NCBI GenBank assembly: GCA_913009825.1
Contig: CAJVYQ010000038.1
Span: forward strand, 1-46,061
Origin: an uncultured Deferribacteres bacterium
GTDB lineage: Bacteria; Zhuqueibacterota; JdFR-76; DREG01
Length of the DNA: 46,061 bases
Direction of reading: 5' to 3'
The notes under the pieces were generated by a model, which saw only the letters and a program-made list of their open reading frames with translations, ran no database searches and had not been told where the DNA came from. Shown here piece by piece: positions 25,364 through 34,085 of this stretch. The translations under genes and the position numbers were made by a program. How positions within the stretch are numbered: the first letter of the stretch is position 1; each line of letters opens with the position of its first letter.

Positions 25364-25460
25364 CGACTGCTCCGGAAAAATATATCTAATAAATTCTGCA
25401 GGCGATTCTGTGAATCACCTTGTATTTATTAAATGAAACTATAAGATCAGTCTCATCTTT

Positions 25461-25832
25461 CTACAAATTTTTTCTGTTTTCGCTGTTTACTTTTTCCCAT
25501 TCCTCAAAAATAGCGATGGCTGTTTCCGGATTGGCGCCTGCGCCAAATTCATACTGGGCAATGATCCCTCCTCTGGGATCATACAGATGTTTGGCGATTG
25601 TACGCACAGCATCCCGTCCGTCCTGTGGATTTTTCGAGGGCAAAATATGCTGCCTGTCTACTTCGCCCCAGAAAGTGATTTTACTCTTCACGCTTTTTGC
25701 CAATTCAACCATATCCATGCAAAACAGTTGCGAGTTGATTGCATCCACGCCAACCTCAACTAACTCTGTGTAGATTTCGGAAATATGGCCATCGGAGTGC
25801 ATAAAAGCAAATTTGCCATTGGCTTTGGCCAT
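25461..25832 (-). CDS. UroD-family protein, C-terminal part (after frame break)
   Basis: This frame carries the C-terminal barrel of uroporphyrinogen-decarboxylase/methyltransferase-like proteins: FAFMHSDGHISEIYTELVEV, DAINSQLFCMDM, KITFWGEVDRQHILP and GGIIAQYEFGAGANPETAIAI. Upstream it reads ELFKPLYKDYCDMAKA, continuous with the family but in a different frame from the N-terminal half at 25858-26499. An 11-base deletion between copies of CGCGAGCTTTT would explain the break; restored length is about 349 residues, normal for the family. Confidence 0.75.
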   Translation of the reverse strand: MAKANGKFAFMHSDGHISEIYTELVEVGVDAINSQLFCMDMVELAKSVKSKITFWGEVDRQHILPSKNPQDGRDAVRTIAKHLYDPRGGIIAQYEFGAGANPETAIAIFEEWEKVNSENRKNL

Positions 25833-25857
25833 ATCGCAATAATCTTTATAGAGCGGT

Positions 25858-26499
25858 TTAAAAAGCTCGCGGCGGAATGAGCAATTGATCCTGTGCGCCC
25901 CAGTCGTCCATGAACATGATTGCGTCTACATCCGCTTTCAGCCAAAATTCCATCTCTTTCAGATAAAACTCGTGAATGGTCCGGAGCAGGTCGCGGCCGC
26001 CTTCATGCGGGAACATCACATCCATCATGGCATTTTCCGTGCCGCGCAGAAACTGGTAGCGCTCCCACGGCCGGGGACAGGTATTTGCCAGCACAAATTT
26101 ATCGGTAGAATCATAATAACGACTGATCTGGTCGTAAGCATCTTTTACATTCATTTGCTGCAACTGTTCATAAGGCGGCTGCACCGATTTCCAGTCGGCA
26201 ATGTCCGGAATGATGGGCGTTTCCACTTCGCCAATAATACCTTCCTGAATATTTTTGAAAATGCAGCCCCATTCATCGGTATAACAGCCAACTTTGTAAG
26301 GATCGCCCTTTACGCGCGAAGAGGGCGAATAAAAATATTGTGTGGTAACAAAATCGCTTGGAAAACGGGTTTGCAATATATCAACTGTTTTCGGATGGTA
26401 AATATGAGCCCACGGCAGCAGCCAGATATCTCTCGGTATCCGCTCGGGCGTTTCAAATTTCAAACATCGGGTCACAATTTCACGGGATGTTTGTGCCAT
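25858..26499 (-). CDS. UroD-family protein, N-terminal part (frame break)
   Basis: Starts at ATG with AAGGA upstream. It contains RCLKFETPERIPRD, typical of the N-terminus of UroD-like proteins, then WLLPWAH, GCYTDEWGCIFKN and DVDAIMFMDDWGAQDQLLIPP, which match the corresponding region of catabolic UroD homologues. The frame ends in a stop at 25858 after LLIPPRAF. Such homologues are Zn-dependent methyltransferase-like or sugar-catabolism-associated enzymes rather than true haem decarboxylases; the substrate is unknown. The two halves cannot form one chain as the sequence stands. Confidence 0.78.
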   Translation of the reverse strand: MAQTSREIVTRCLKFETPERIPRDIWLLPWAHIYHPKTVDILQTRFPSDFVTTQYFYSPSSRVKGDPYKVGCYTDEWGCIFKNIQEGIIGEVETPIIPDIADWKSVQPPYEQLQQMNVKDAYDQISRYYDSTDKFVLANTCPRPWERYQFLRGTENAMMDVMFPHEGGRDLLRTIHEFYLKEMEFWLKADVDAIMFMDDWGAQDQLLIPPRAF

Positions 26500-26666
26500 T
26501 ATTTTTCCTTTTTTGCATTAGCCGGCAATCTTTAAGCCGCCTGCCTGTTGCAGACAGGGAATCTGCCTGAAGGCAGCAATGGATCCCGCTAAAAGCATGC
26601 GGGAATGACAAATTCGGACAGACTCTAAGTAGTCAAATAATTCATTAGGTATTTCTTTAATTGCAG

Positions 26667-26840
26667 CGTAACTACTCAGGTATGCTCCATGAATTACGCT
26701 TCGACTCCGCTAAGCATGGCTATTTAAGCCGGCCTGATCCCTTCGGCAAGTTTATCCTGAGCTTGTGTCGAAGGGCTCCAGGATAAACTCAGTCGAAGGC
26801 TTCCTGCACCTCAAACAATAAGCATACCCGGGTAGTTACA
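26667..26840. repeat. R2 inverted-repeat element, full copy
   Basis: CGTAACTACTCAGGTATGCTC at the left and GCATACCCGGGTAGTTACA at the right form the terminal inverted repeats. The interior has CGACTCCGCTAAGCATGGCT and a CCTTCGGC...GTCGAAGGG palindrome. No coding capacity. Confidence 0.83.
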
Positions 26841-27045
26841 ATGTAGCAATAACATGGAAAAATAAAACTGTTTTTTTGAAACAATTTAGTTTTTTGAAAA
26901 ACAACAATTATTAAGCAGCCTGTCTTTCCCGAATGCTTTTATCGGCATGTCTGCAACAGACAGGCCGCTTAAATCATACGGGAATAATAGAAAAACAGAG
27001 TTTTCGGTAAGGAATTAAATAGTTGCCAACAATTTTCAATTCCAA

Positions 27046-27144
27046 TTTTTTCAATTTCTCTGCGGTCTCTGCGTAAAAAAACAGGCGCTCTGTAACGCAG
27101 AGACGATCGAGGACGCAGATTTCATCAAAAAACTAAAATGTTAC
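27046..27144 (+). repeat. R1 central palindrome fragment
   Basis: Matches the part of R1 from TTTTTTCAATTTCTCTGCG through the CGCAGAG palindrome to the inner GTTAC boundary (equivalent of 4348-4465). This shows that the left unit of R1 can exist separately, and that its GTTAC is a real boundary. Confidence 0.75.
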
Positions 27145-27292
27145 GAAATTAGGTTAAATGTGTTAATATCCTTTAGGATTCACTGTAGTACGTAAGACAT
27201 GAAAAAGTTAAGAATAAAAAATCTCAAGATATGAACTTGAAGTTTCCTGAGAATTCGCCAGAAAGAATAAAATGCAAAATCATATTTTTCAC

Positions 27293-27321
27293 TTGACAAC
27301 CTATCCGGCCTCCCGTATATT
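27293..27321 (+). promoter_or_regulatory. Sigma-70-type promoter for the 27373-28452 gene
   Basis: TTGACA at 27293-27298, a 17-base spacer and TATATT at 27316-27321. The TSS is expected near 27328, giving a 45-base leader. This is a perfect -35 with a near-consensus -10 in the only plus-strand transcription unit. Confidence 0.8.
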
Positions 27322-27372
27322 AAAAAGTGAATCCATCTGAATAATTTCGAATTAAAGAGAAATGGAACAGCC

Positions 27373-28452
27373 ATGAAGAAAAGAGAATTTCTCCGCACAA
27401 TGGGACTTGCGGCAGTAAGTTTAACTTCCGGCAATTTTTTATTACAAGCTTGTTCCGGTGGGAAAAAGAAGTATAAAAATTGGGCATGGATGTCGGGAAG
27501 AAAGGATGTGACAAAAGAAGATTGGATAAAAACATTTTCAACATTAAGATCTCATCATATCGATGCTGTTCTGATTTATGGCGACAAAAAAGAAGATATT
27601 CTTTCCCTGATTCCACTTGCCAATCGTGAAGGCCTGGAAATTCACCATTGGTTTCGTTCCCTGGAATGTGTTGATGAAGAGATCATGAACGAACATCCGG
27701 ATTGGTTTACCGTGAGTAGAAACGGAGATTCTTCTCTGGATAAACCCCCGTACATTCCTCAATATAAATGGTTATGCCCCACGAAACCGGAAGTTCGGGA
27801 ATACATGGTAAACCGGGTAAGCGATTCTGCAGAAACCGATGGATTGACAGGTGTACATCTGGATTATATTCGCTATATTGATGTAATTTTGCCGGTCGGT
27901 CTTCAAGCCAAATATAATCTTGTTCAGGACAAAGAATATCCGGAATATGATTTTTGTTACTGCCCGACCTGCCGCGAGGCTTTCAAAGAAAAAGAAGGTA
28001 TCGATCCTTTCGATTTACCGGATCCGACAAAAAGTGAAGCCTGGAGACAATTCCGATATGACAGCCTTACGCAACTGGTTAATCGATGTGCCGAAGCGGT
28101 TCATAAAAAAAATAAAAAAATCACCGCGGCCGTATTCCCCTCACCTGATATTGCCCGACGCCTGGTGCGGCAGGATTGGCCGAAATGGAATCTGGATGGC
28201 GTCCTGCCCATGATGTATCATAAATATTATAATGAAGGTGTGGATTGGATAAAAAAGGTCACTGCAGAAGGGAAAAAAGAATTGCCCGCCAATATCCCGT
28301 TATACAGCGGTTTGCATATTGCCATGCTAAAACCGGCAGAGCTGCCTTTCGCGGTTACCAATGCTCTGAAAGGCGGTGCTGACGGAATTGTGTTGTTTAC
28401 GGGCTGGGCGATGACGGATGAACACTGGAAACAGCTTATAAAGGTAATCTAA
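27373..28452 (+). CDS. Exported GHL10-like glycosyl-hydrolase-related lipoprotein
   Basis: 359 residues and the only clear plus-strand gene. The N-terminus KKREFLRTMGLAAVS resembles a Tat-type leader (only one of the twin arginines is present) with lipobox LLQAC (Cys near residue 27). The body follows the TIM-barrel pattern of family-10-like putative glycoside hydrolases (PF02638 style): W(A)WMSGR, LEIHHWFR, EHPDWFTVSRNG, LCPTKPEVREYMVNRV, GVHLDYIRY and VLPMMYHKYY. A CYCPTCREAF pair of cysteines may bind a metal or be structural. Likely acts on an unidentified glycan outside the cytoplasm; activity is not proven for this family. A strong promoter (27293-27321) lies directly upstream. Confidence 0.82.
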   Translation: MKKREFLRTMGLAAVSLTSGNFLLQACSGGKKKYKNWAWMSGRKDVTKEDWIKTFSTLRSHHIDAVLIYGDKKEDILSLIPLANREGLEIHHWFRSLECVDEEIMNEHPDWFTVSRNGDSSLDKPPYIPQYKWLCPTKPEVREYMVNRVSDSAETDGLTGVHLDYIRYIDVILPVGLQAKYNLVQDKEYPEYDFCYCPTCREAFKEKEGIDPFDLPDPTKSEAWRQFRYDSLTQLVNRCAEAVHKKNKKITAAVFPSPDIARRLVRQDWPKWNLDGVLPMMYHKYYNEGVDWIKKVTAEGKKELPANIPLYSGLHIAMLKPAELPFAVTNALKGGADGIVLFTGWAMTDEHWKQLIKVI

Positions 28453-28469
28453 TAAGCCGGAGATAAATA

Positions 28470-30209
28470 CTAAAACATAGACCGTTTGATCATTAAATAA
28501 CCAAAGCCCACAGCCCCCGATAGACCGGCAAAGACTATCAGCCAATTTTCCATAAAGATGGCGTTAGTTGACATCGCCAGACCAAAGCAGGCTAAAATTC
28601 CGTACAAACTACTTATGAACTGATAGCCAAACGTGGGATCATCTTTGGTTACGCCCGGATATAATTTTTTATACTTTTTCCAGCCAATTGGAGGACGGCA
28701 TCTTTTATAAAATCCTGTCAGCGTCTCTTCGGTTTCAGGCGGTGTTAAAAGTGTCATTAGAAGAATTGTTAACAAAGCGATAACAAACAACAAACCGGTG
28801 CCTTTCCAGATCGGTTTGTGCTCAAAATCCAGAATAAACCAAAAAAAGACGGAAAGCGGAATACCAAGGATGGTAGCCGCCAATTCTCCCCAGGCGTTAA
28901 ACCGGGGCCAGAAAAAGCGGAAATAAGCCAGAGGCAGCCAAAAGATTACCACCACCGAATTTATAAAAATAAACCAGCTCACCATATCATCTACAAAAAG
29001 AATTGCCACAAAAGAAGCTAAAATAAATGAGAACAATGTAGTAAGTCTGCTCATCACAACTTCTTGCTTTTCACTGCGCAACGGCCATAATTCCCGGTAA
29101 ATATCATTAACAATAAAACTGCTGCCCCAGTTAAGCAAAGCGCTTAGTGTAGACATAAATGCCAGCACCTCCGTGCCAACCAGGATTCCCACAAAGCCTG
29201 CAGGCAGCCTGCTCGCTTTGATCAATTCGCCCCAGACATAAGCGGGATCGTCAATAAATTTAAAACCGGCCGGCATGGCGCCGAATTTACCGGCCAGATC
29301 AGAACTCCAGAAAAGTGTAATACTGACAATCCCCATGCCGACAAGCGGTAAAATACGCAGACTAAGTGAAATTAATGCGCTGAAGAGCTGTCCGCCCATG
29401 GCATGTTTTTCGCTTTTAGCCGCCATAAATCGCTGCGCTGTCATTCCCTCGCCAGCCGTGGGTGAACCGGCGAAAAACAAACCGAGAATGATAAACATCA
29501 GCAGCGTCAACGGCGGTGTAATATCCGATACCGGATTTAAAGACAGTTGCCGGTTTCTGATCATCCCTGCTTTATCAAGTATTGCAGTCCAGCCCCCGTT
29601 TTGTGGAATAATCATGAATAAAAATATTGCGCTGCCGGCAATCATGATTCCCATTTGAATCACGGAAACCATCACCGAACCCTTCAGACCGCCAAGCAGA
29701 GTATAAATCATAGTAAGCGAACCGAATAGGATGAGGATCCGGTAAGTAGGGATTGGCACCAGGGGGGCAACGGTTTTTGCGAAGAAACCGGTGATATAGG
29801 CAATGGTGATAATCGAAAAGCTGAACATGGCAATCGCATAAACCTTCCTGGCGATATAGGCGGTTTTGCCGCCGTATCTGATGTCGATAAGTTCGGCAGT
29901 AGTTACAATTTTCATTCTCGACCACATCCTGGACCAGATTACGGCAACCAAAGGCATCCAGATGATCCACTGCGCCCACCACAGCCAGTTGCCGGCCAGG
30001 GCAAACAGAAAGATGAGCATGACAAAGCCGCCCTGCCCGGATTGATATGTGGCAGCAGTTGATGCTCCCAGAGCCCACCAGGACAAATTTCTTTCTGCGG
30101 CGAAAAAACTTTCGCGACCTTTTTTTGCTGCGCTTTTCGCATAAATGGAGCCGACAACAAGGGAAAGCGCTGTAAACAATCCGACTATAAACCAATCGAT
30201 AATTGACAT
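28470..30209 (-). CDS. SSS-family sodium:solute symporter
   Basis: 579 residues with about 13-14 hydrophobic helices. SSS signatures: DWFIVGLFTALSLVVGSIYA (TM1), FFAAERNLSWWALGAS (ESFFxAGR-like), the TAELIDIRYG motif after TM2-3, and AFMSTLSALLNWGSSFIVND in the core. The partner solute is probably a sugar, sugar acid or similar. Its start is 11 bases after the ceramidase-like gene's stop, so the two are co-transcribed, and its 3' end faces the 3' end of the plus-strand gene (convergent, 17 bases between stops). Confidence 0.9.
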   Translation of the reverse strand: MSIIDWFIVGLFTALSLVVGSIYAKSAAKKGRESFFAAERNLSWWALGASTAATYQSGQGGFVMLIFLFALAGNWLWWAQWIIWMPLVAVIWSRMWSRMKIVTTAELIDIRYGGKTAYIARKVYAIAMFSFSIITIAYITGFFAKTVAPLVPIPTYRILILFGSLTMIYTLLGGLKGSVMVSVIQMGIMIAGSAIFLFMIIPQNGGWTAILDKAGMIRNRQLSLNPVSDITPPLTLLMFIILGLFFAGSPTAGEGMTAQRFMAAKSEKHAMGGQLFSALISLSLRILPLVGMGIVSITLFWSSDLAGKFGAMPAGFKFIDDPAYVWGELIKASRLPAGFVGILVGTEVLAFMSTLSALLNWGSSFIVNDIYRELWPLRSEKQEVVMSRLTTLFSFILASFVAILFVDDMVSWFIFINSVVVIFWLPLAYFRFFWPRFNAWGELAATILGIPLSVFFWFILDFEHKPIWKGTGLLFVIALLTILLMTLLTPPETEETLTGFYKRCRPPIGWKKYKKLYPGVTKDDPTFGYQFISSLYGILACFGLAMSTNAIFMENWLIVFAGLSGAVGFGYLMIKRSMF

Positions 30210-30220
30210 TTCAGATAAGA

Positions 30221-31537
30221 TTATCCTTTCCGGAGTTCCAAAACGTTTTTTATTAAATTTACGCTTTCCCGCATGTAAATTTCTTCGATATCTTTTGTGA
30301 AAGGAGATGGCAATCCCTGATAAATATAGGCCTGATCCGTTTCGTATCCGTTCTTTGCAAAATTTTTCGCCGTCGGGATATAAGCGCCCTCACCATGCGT
30401 GTAACCGACACAAAATAATGGATATGCCGGAAACTGTTTTTTCAGCGCAAGCTGGTACTCCACAAACAATTCTCCCTGCGTAAAAAAGAACGGCGCAGGG
30501 CCAAGCTTCAAAGCAGTATTTTCGAACCGGAAAAAATTTTGCATATTTCCACATTCAAGCAAGGCCGTAATCTTGTCCGCCCATCGTCTCAAATCTGCTT
30601 CCCAGTGATAGAATTCCGTTATCTGCCTGGATTTTCGTTTTACTTCATTTTTAATGAAATCAAGTATAATATTTTGATCCCGGTAAGGAACCTCAATTTT
30701 CTTGGTTAAATAATTTAAATCGATTTCGGAAGTAACTTTCTGCAACACAGTACGAACTACTGCATTGCCCAGTTTCTCACCGTACTCATCGGCTTTCTTC
30801 GGATCGGTATGTTTCTCGGTAAGTGGATTGATGTTGGCTGCGGCGCCGTTCAAAAAAATCGCATTTCCTCCAAAAGCTGTCTCAACAATTTCTCTTGCCT
30901 TGCCGGGAAAATCCGGCGACACAAATAAGCTGTTGAATCCTAAGGTTACCGGATGACAGGCATAATTGAAAAGAGTAACCGGATGCGCTCCGTTTTCATC
31001 CAAAATTTGCAGGATTATAACTTCTTCATCCCTGATTCTCTGCGGATCAGAAATCCGATAAGCCGGCCCTTTTTCAGGAATAATCAATTTGCGATTGGCG
31101 CCGATTTCACATCTGCCGCGGCCGATCTTGATTTCTCCTGCGTCGAATAGGTTTCTTTTAAGAATCGTTTCAACAGCATTTTCCGTAATCCGGCCGATGG
31201 CAAACTGAATATATCGCTTCGTTGCTTCGCCGGCACTATATTCCAGCAAAGGAGCGGAATGGGTGTGAATTGACGTGATGATAATTCCATCGTAATTAAC
31301 ACCGGTCTGCCGCGAAATTTCGTTACGAATTTCTTGCACAATCTCCGGCGGGACCTCCATAAAATCATTGACGATGAGACAAACCGTAATTTCATCCCTC
31401 CTGAGAACCAGACAACGGCTGGATAAAGGCCGATGCACTTCTTTAGATGTTCCGGAACGATTGGCATATCCCGCCAGCGGAACAGATTCTTTTGGTGTGA
31501 CATCTGCTTTGCTGTAAAAATATTGTAGAGTTGACAT
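30221..31537 (-). CDS. Neutral-ceramidase-like protein without signal peptide
   Basis: The start is taken at the ATG at 31537 (MSTLQYFY...) because AAAGGTG lies 5 bases upstream; a longer frame begins at 31603. 438 residues matching the N-terminal domain of the neutral/alkaline non-lysosomal ceramidase family (PF04734): ADVTPKESVPLAGYANR, ITSIHTHSAP (Zn-binding His), NYACHPVTLG (second His) and SPDFPGKA. The block where ceramidases have GD-x-S-P with the nucleophilic Ser reads GAAANINP, with no Ser, and the C-terminal domain is missing. So ceramidase activity is doubtful; a hydrolase of another N-acyl or ester substrate is possible. No signal peptide, so cytoplasmic. Confidence 0.8.
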   Translation of the reverse strand: MSTLQYFYSKADVTPKESVPLAGYANRSGTSKEVHRPLSSRCLVLRRDEITVCLIVNDFMEVPPEIVQEIRNEISRQTGVNYDGIIITSIHTHSAPLLEYSAGEATKRYIQFAIGRITENAVETILKRNLFDAGEIKIGRGRCEIGANRKLIIPEKGPAYRISDPQRIRDEEVIILQILDENGAHPVTLFNYACHPVTLGFNSLFVSPDFPGKAREIVETAFGGNAIFLNGAAANINPLTEKHTDPKKADEYGEKLGNAVVRTVLQKVTSEIDLNYLTKKIEVPYRDQNIILDFIKNEVKRKSRQITEFYHWEADLRRWADKITALLECGNMQNFFRFENTALKLGPAPFFFTQGELFVEYQLALKKQFPAYPLFCVGYTHGEGAYIPTAKNFAKNGYETDQAYIYQGLPSPFTKDIEEIYMRESVNLIKNVLELRKG

Positions 31538-31661
31538 AATCACCTTTTCATTTTTTAATAGTGATTGCATGTAGTTTTTCATTTTACGAATTGCTCTGAT
31601 CATTAGTGTCTGGGCAAAAGCTCTACCTCATTTGTTGCTATTTAAAAGTTTTCGTTAAGGC

Positions 31662-31734
31662 GTTAATGAATGAAAATGGTAAAACCGTTTATAATTCCAC
31701 TATCTAAGGCAGTGGTTTGAGCCGATTCATTAAC
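31662..31734. repeat. R7 small palindromic element
   Basis: Ends GTTAATGAAT / ATTCATTAAC are a perfect inverted repeat, and the interior has GGTAAAACCG and CCACTATCTAAGGCAGTGG hairpins. It lies 12 bases from the TonB-receptor remnant. Confidence 0.7.
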
Positions 31735-31745
31735 AGGACATTCTA

Positions 31746-31900
31746 TTACAACCTTCACCTGATTCCCATGTCAATTGTTCTGCCGTATTGCTGCTCTGCT
31801 GCGGGGAATATTGATCCCGGGTTTAAATCCCGATAAAGCGCGCTTGTAATATTATTCATATTTGTATCATAATTCTGATCTATGAATAGAGTAAAGGGAA
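31746..31900 (-). pseudogene. C-terminal remnant of a second TonB-dependent receptor
   Basis: The minus strand reads NNITSALYRDLNPGSIFPAAEQQYGRTIDMGIR, then TGA, then RL and TAA. The intact receptor at 34086-37001 ends NNLTGALDIDLNQGNLFPAAEQHYGKTVDLGLRWRL, so the remnant ends in the same tripeptide with Trp (TGG) changed to TGA. Only the last ~50 codons remain; upstream sequence (31901-32140) is repeat debris with GGCAGGAATGACA-type motifs and a CCCGAAGTGTCGGG hairpin, and holds no gene. This marks a lost duplicate receptor. Confidence 0.8.
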
Positions 31901-32148
31901 GGTTCAGGCTGCCTTGGGCAAGCGGCTGCCATGTGTCTGCTCGGGCAGGGAACAACAATTTGGAATTATTGACTCTATTTTGCAACACTCTGTTCCGGCA
32001 CGGCAGGAATGACAGAAAAATGGAGATTTCGTTAAAACACTTAGTATTGAATAATTAATCCCGAAGTGTCGGGGCAACTTCCAGTAAAAATACAAAAAAT
32101 TATTCGGGATAAAAATATAAGTGAGTAAAAACAGAAATAAAAAAGTAT

Positions 32149-32179
32149 GGGGCTGGAAGTTAACGCTTCTTCCAACCCC
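32149..32179 (-). terminator. Rho-independent terminator of the beta-helix protein gene
   Basis: Stem GGGGCTGGAAG / CTTCCAACCCC (one mismatch) with a 9-base loop, followed on the minus strand by TACTTTTTTATTTC. It lies 59 bases after the stop at 32238. Confidence 0.82.
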
Positions 32180-32237
32180 ACCTTTTGTTACAACTTCATT
32201 TCAATATACCGGCAAAAATTATAGTTACCACAAAATG

Positions 32238-33932
32238 TTATTTCAGCAATAACATTTTTTTCGTTGCCGAAAAGGAATCGGTCTCAAGACGATAATAATA
32301 GATGCCACTGGACAACTTTGTTCCGGCATCATTCAAGCCATTCCAGGAAACCGTATGATAACCAGCTTGTTGCTTCTTATCAACAAGAGTCCTTACCTTT
32401 TGACCCAACATATTGTAAACAGCCAATTTTACCTGCTCGGCTTTTTTAAGCCCAAATTTTATCGAAGTTACAGGGTTAAACGGATTGGGAAAATTCTGTG
32501 ACAGTGAAAAATCCACAGGAAGTGATTCGTTCCCTTCAAGTTCAACGCCTACCTGCAATGCTTCCCATTGTGCTTTTTTATCAGGGTACCAATTCAAATC
32601 TCCCAAAGGTAAACCATCACTGCCGGCAGTCATAAGGTCTGTATTGGAATAAGTAAGATCTTCAGGTAACGGCCAGGTTGGCGGGAACAGAGGTACGCCA
32701 GGACCGGCATAAAAGTAATGACGATAGTCCGTTTGTGTTCCGTCGCGCAATTTTATTACATATTTCATAACACTATCAACCTGGCTCATCATAGCTGCAT
32801 TAAATCCGGGATCCACATTCAGATTATTTGCAACAAGTAGTCCCGGATAATTGGCGTCATCATCCAACATCGCCTGGGTTCTGGCATTAATCCATTGCGG
32901 AGCCGTAAGCGTATCGGCATTGGCCCAAAAATCAACCATCTGTTGCGGCCAGAAATAAGCATTATTTTCAACATGTACAATTCTGTCTGCTTCTGTGATA
33001 CCTTCACGGGTTGCAACATCAGCGGCGATGGTATCGATACTGAAGATAGCCGAAAGTTCACCATCCCAATCGAACCATCCACCGTCTATTTCAACCTGTC
33101 TTTGTCCCATGGCAGTTACACCGTAAAAAATATTATTTGAATAGAAGGCATTGCTCACATACGGAGCATAAAATATATTCACATGATTTGTGAATATTGT
33201 ATTATGATCTATGCGAACATAGTTACAGATTTCTCTATTCGGCACAAAGAAATAGGATCCACAATTGAAAAAAGTATTGTTGACCAGGATAACAGAATCT
33301 GTAGGTGTTGTATTACTGTAAAAACCTCCGTTACCACCAAACCATGAGGTTGGCTGAATTCCATTTCTAAATACACAATTTGTGACAGTCACTGAAGGCC
33401 GAATACAATTTTTATTGATCGAAGAAGTCCAACCATCAAAGACACAGTGATCAACAAAAGTTTTGGCGCTGTCAGCCTGTAATTGAATTGCAGTAGTCCA
33501 ACCCGCCGGGGATTGATCAGGACGAATACTCATAAAATACAGGTTTTTAAATGTTGCGTCTCCTTTGTAAACCCGGACAAGGACACCTGGAGCACTTCCA
33601 TCCGCCAAGATACCACGAGCAAGAACAGGCGGGGATGTGGGATTGGCGGGGTCGTCATCTTCAGCAATCAGATTGAGGGGAAAATATACATCCATTCTGC
33701 TGTCAAACATATAAATATTCCCTCGTCCTAAACGATATACCCGGTTGATATTATTCCGCTCACCTGTTACTGTTGTATCGCCAAGGATGAATTTGTTAAT
33801 GGCGCCAAGAGGATTATTATCAATCATAAAAGGCACATCAAGCGTATCGGGAGCCTGGGCAAATGATTGAAACGGCAGCATAAATGCAATTAAAACTACG
33901 GACATGAATAATACTAAATACTTCGATTTCAT
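32238..33932 (-). CDS. Secreted beta-helix protein with FlgD-like/Por-type C-terminal domain
   Basis: 564 residues. Signal peptide (about 8-25, cleavage near SFA-Q). Residues about 60-320 have the short-strand, Asn-rich ladder (FYSNNIFYGV, NCVFRNGI, VNNTFFNCG) of right-handed beta-helix (pectate-lyase-like) folds, then a less regular section. Residues about 478-564 form the FlgD-like Ig domain with FSLSQNFPNPFNPVTSIKFG, VRTLVD, and SSGIYYYRLETD, the C-terminal signal widely found in Por-secreted FCB proteins. Probably surface or extracellular; substrate not known. GGAGG sits 7 bases before the ATG. It follows the TonB receptor gene in the same direction. Confidence 0.85.
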   Translation of the reverse strand: MKSKYLVLFMSVVLIAFMLPFQSFAQAPDTLDVPFMIDNNPLGAINKFILGDTTVTGERNNINRVYRLGRGNIYMFDSRMDVYFPLNLIAEDDDPANPTSPPVLARGILADGSAPGVLVRVYKGDATFKNLYFMSIRPDQSPAGWTTAIQLQADSAKTFVDHCVFDGWTSSINKNCIRPSVTVTNCVFRNGIQPTSWFGGNGGFYSNTTPTDSVILVNNTFFNCGSYFFVPNREICNYVRIDHNTIFTNHVNIFYAPYVSNAFYSNNIFYGVTAMGQRQVEIDGGWFDWDGELSAIFSIDTIAADVATREGITEADRIVHVENNAYFWPQQMVDFWANADTLTAPQWINARTQAMLDDDANYPGLLVANNLNVDPGFNAAMMSQVDSVMKYVIKLRDGTQTDYRHYFYAGPGVPLFPPTWPLPEDLTYSNTDLMTAGSDGLPLGDLNWYPDKKAQWEALQVGVELEGNESLPVDFSLSQNFPNPFNPVTSIKFGLKKAEQVKLAVYNMLGQKVRTLVDKKQQAGYHTVSWNGLNDAGTKLSSGIYYYRLETDSFSATKKMLLLK

Positions 33933-33987
33933 TTGGATCCTCCTTTTTTAAATTTTTTCAATCAATACTAAAAACTATTTTTTTTTC

Positions 33988-34057
33988 TTACCACCTCCTT
34001 TTTTTAGTGTTCATGTTTTATTTTCGGATTGAAGTAATTGCGTTTACCACCTCCTTT
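33988..34057 (-). promoter_or_regulatory. Leader with two orphan SD-like repeats and a tiny ORF
   Basis: AAAGGAGGTGGTA occurs twice (34045-34057 and 33989-34001) in the 153-base gap between the receptor and the beta-helix gene, in addition to the proper SD at the start codon. An 8-codon frame (MNTKKRRW, start 34014, TAA at 33988-33990) runs through the second copy. Neither copy has a start codon at normal spacing for a large gene. It may be a duplicated leader or a translational-coupling device. Confidence 0.4.
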
Positions 34058-34085
34058 CTCAATTGAATTCATTGTTAAAAACCTC

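Larger units (their letters stand above)
26500..27292. other. Gene-free stretch of repeat debris
   Basis: No credible coding sequence. 26530-26615 holds hairpin-rich debris (CCTGCCTGTTGCAGACAGG; GCGGGAATGACA). An R2 element lies at 26667-26840. 26921-26990 carries an inverted relative of the first debris block (CTGCAACAGACAGGC), and an R1 fragment lies at 27046-27144. The remainder is AT-rich leader of the plus-strand gene. Confidence 0.7.

Noticed and set aside
25401-25419. Hairpin GGCGATTC-TGT-GAATCACC between UroD and MBL genes as a terminator
   Set aside because: One imperfect pair and no T-run after it; it may be an operator or nothing.
25885-26535. Plus-strand frame opposite the UroD N-terminal half
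   Set aside because: Its sequence has no domain pattern, while the minus strand matches UroD proteins closely.
27180-27434. Small minus-strand frame overlapping the plus-strand GHL10-like gene start
   Set aside because: It overlaps the strong promoter and signal peptide of the plus gene and has no SD or homology pattern.
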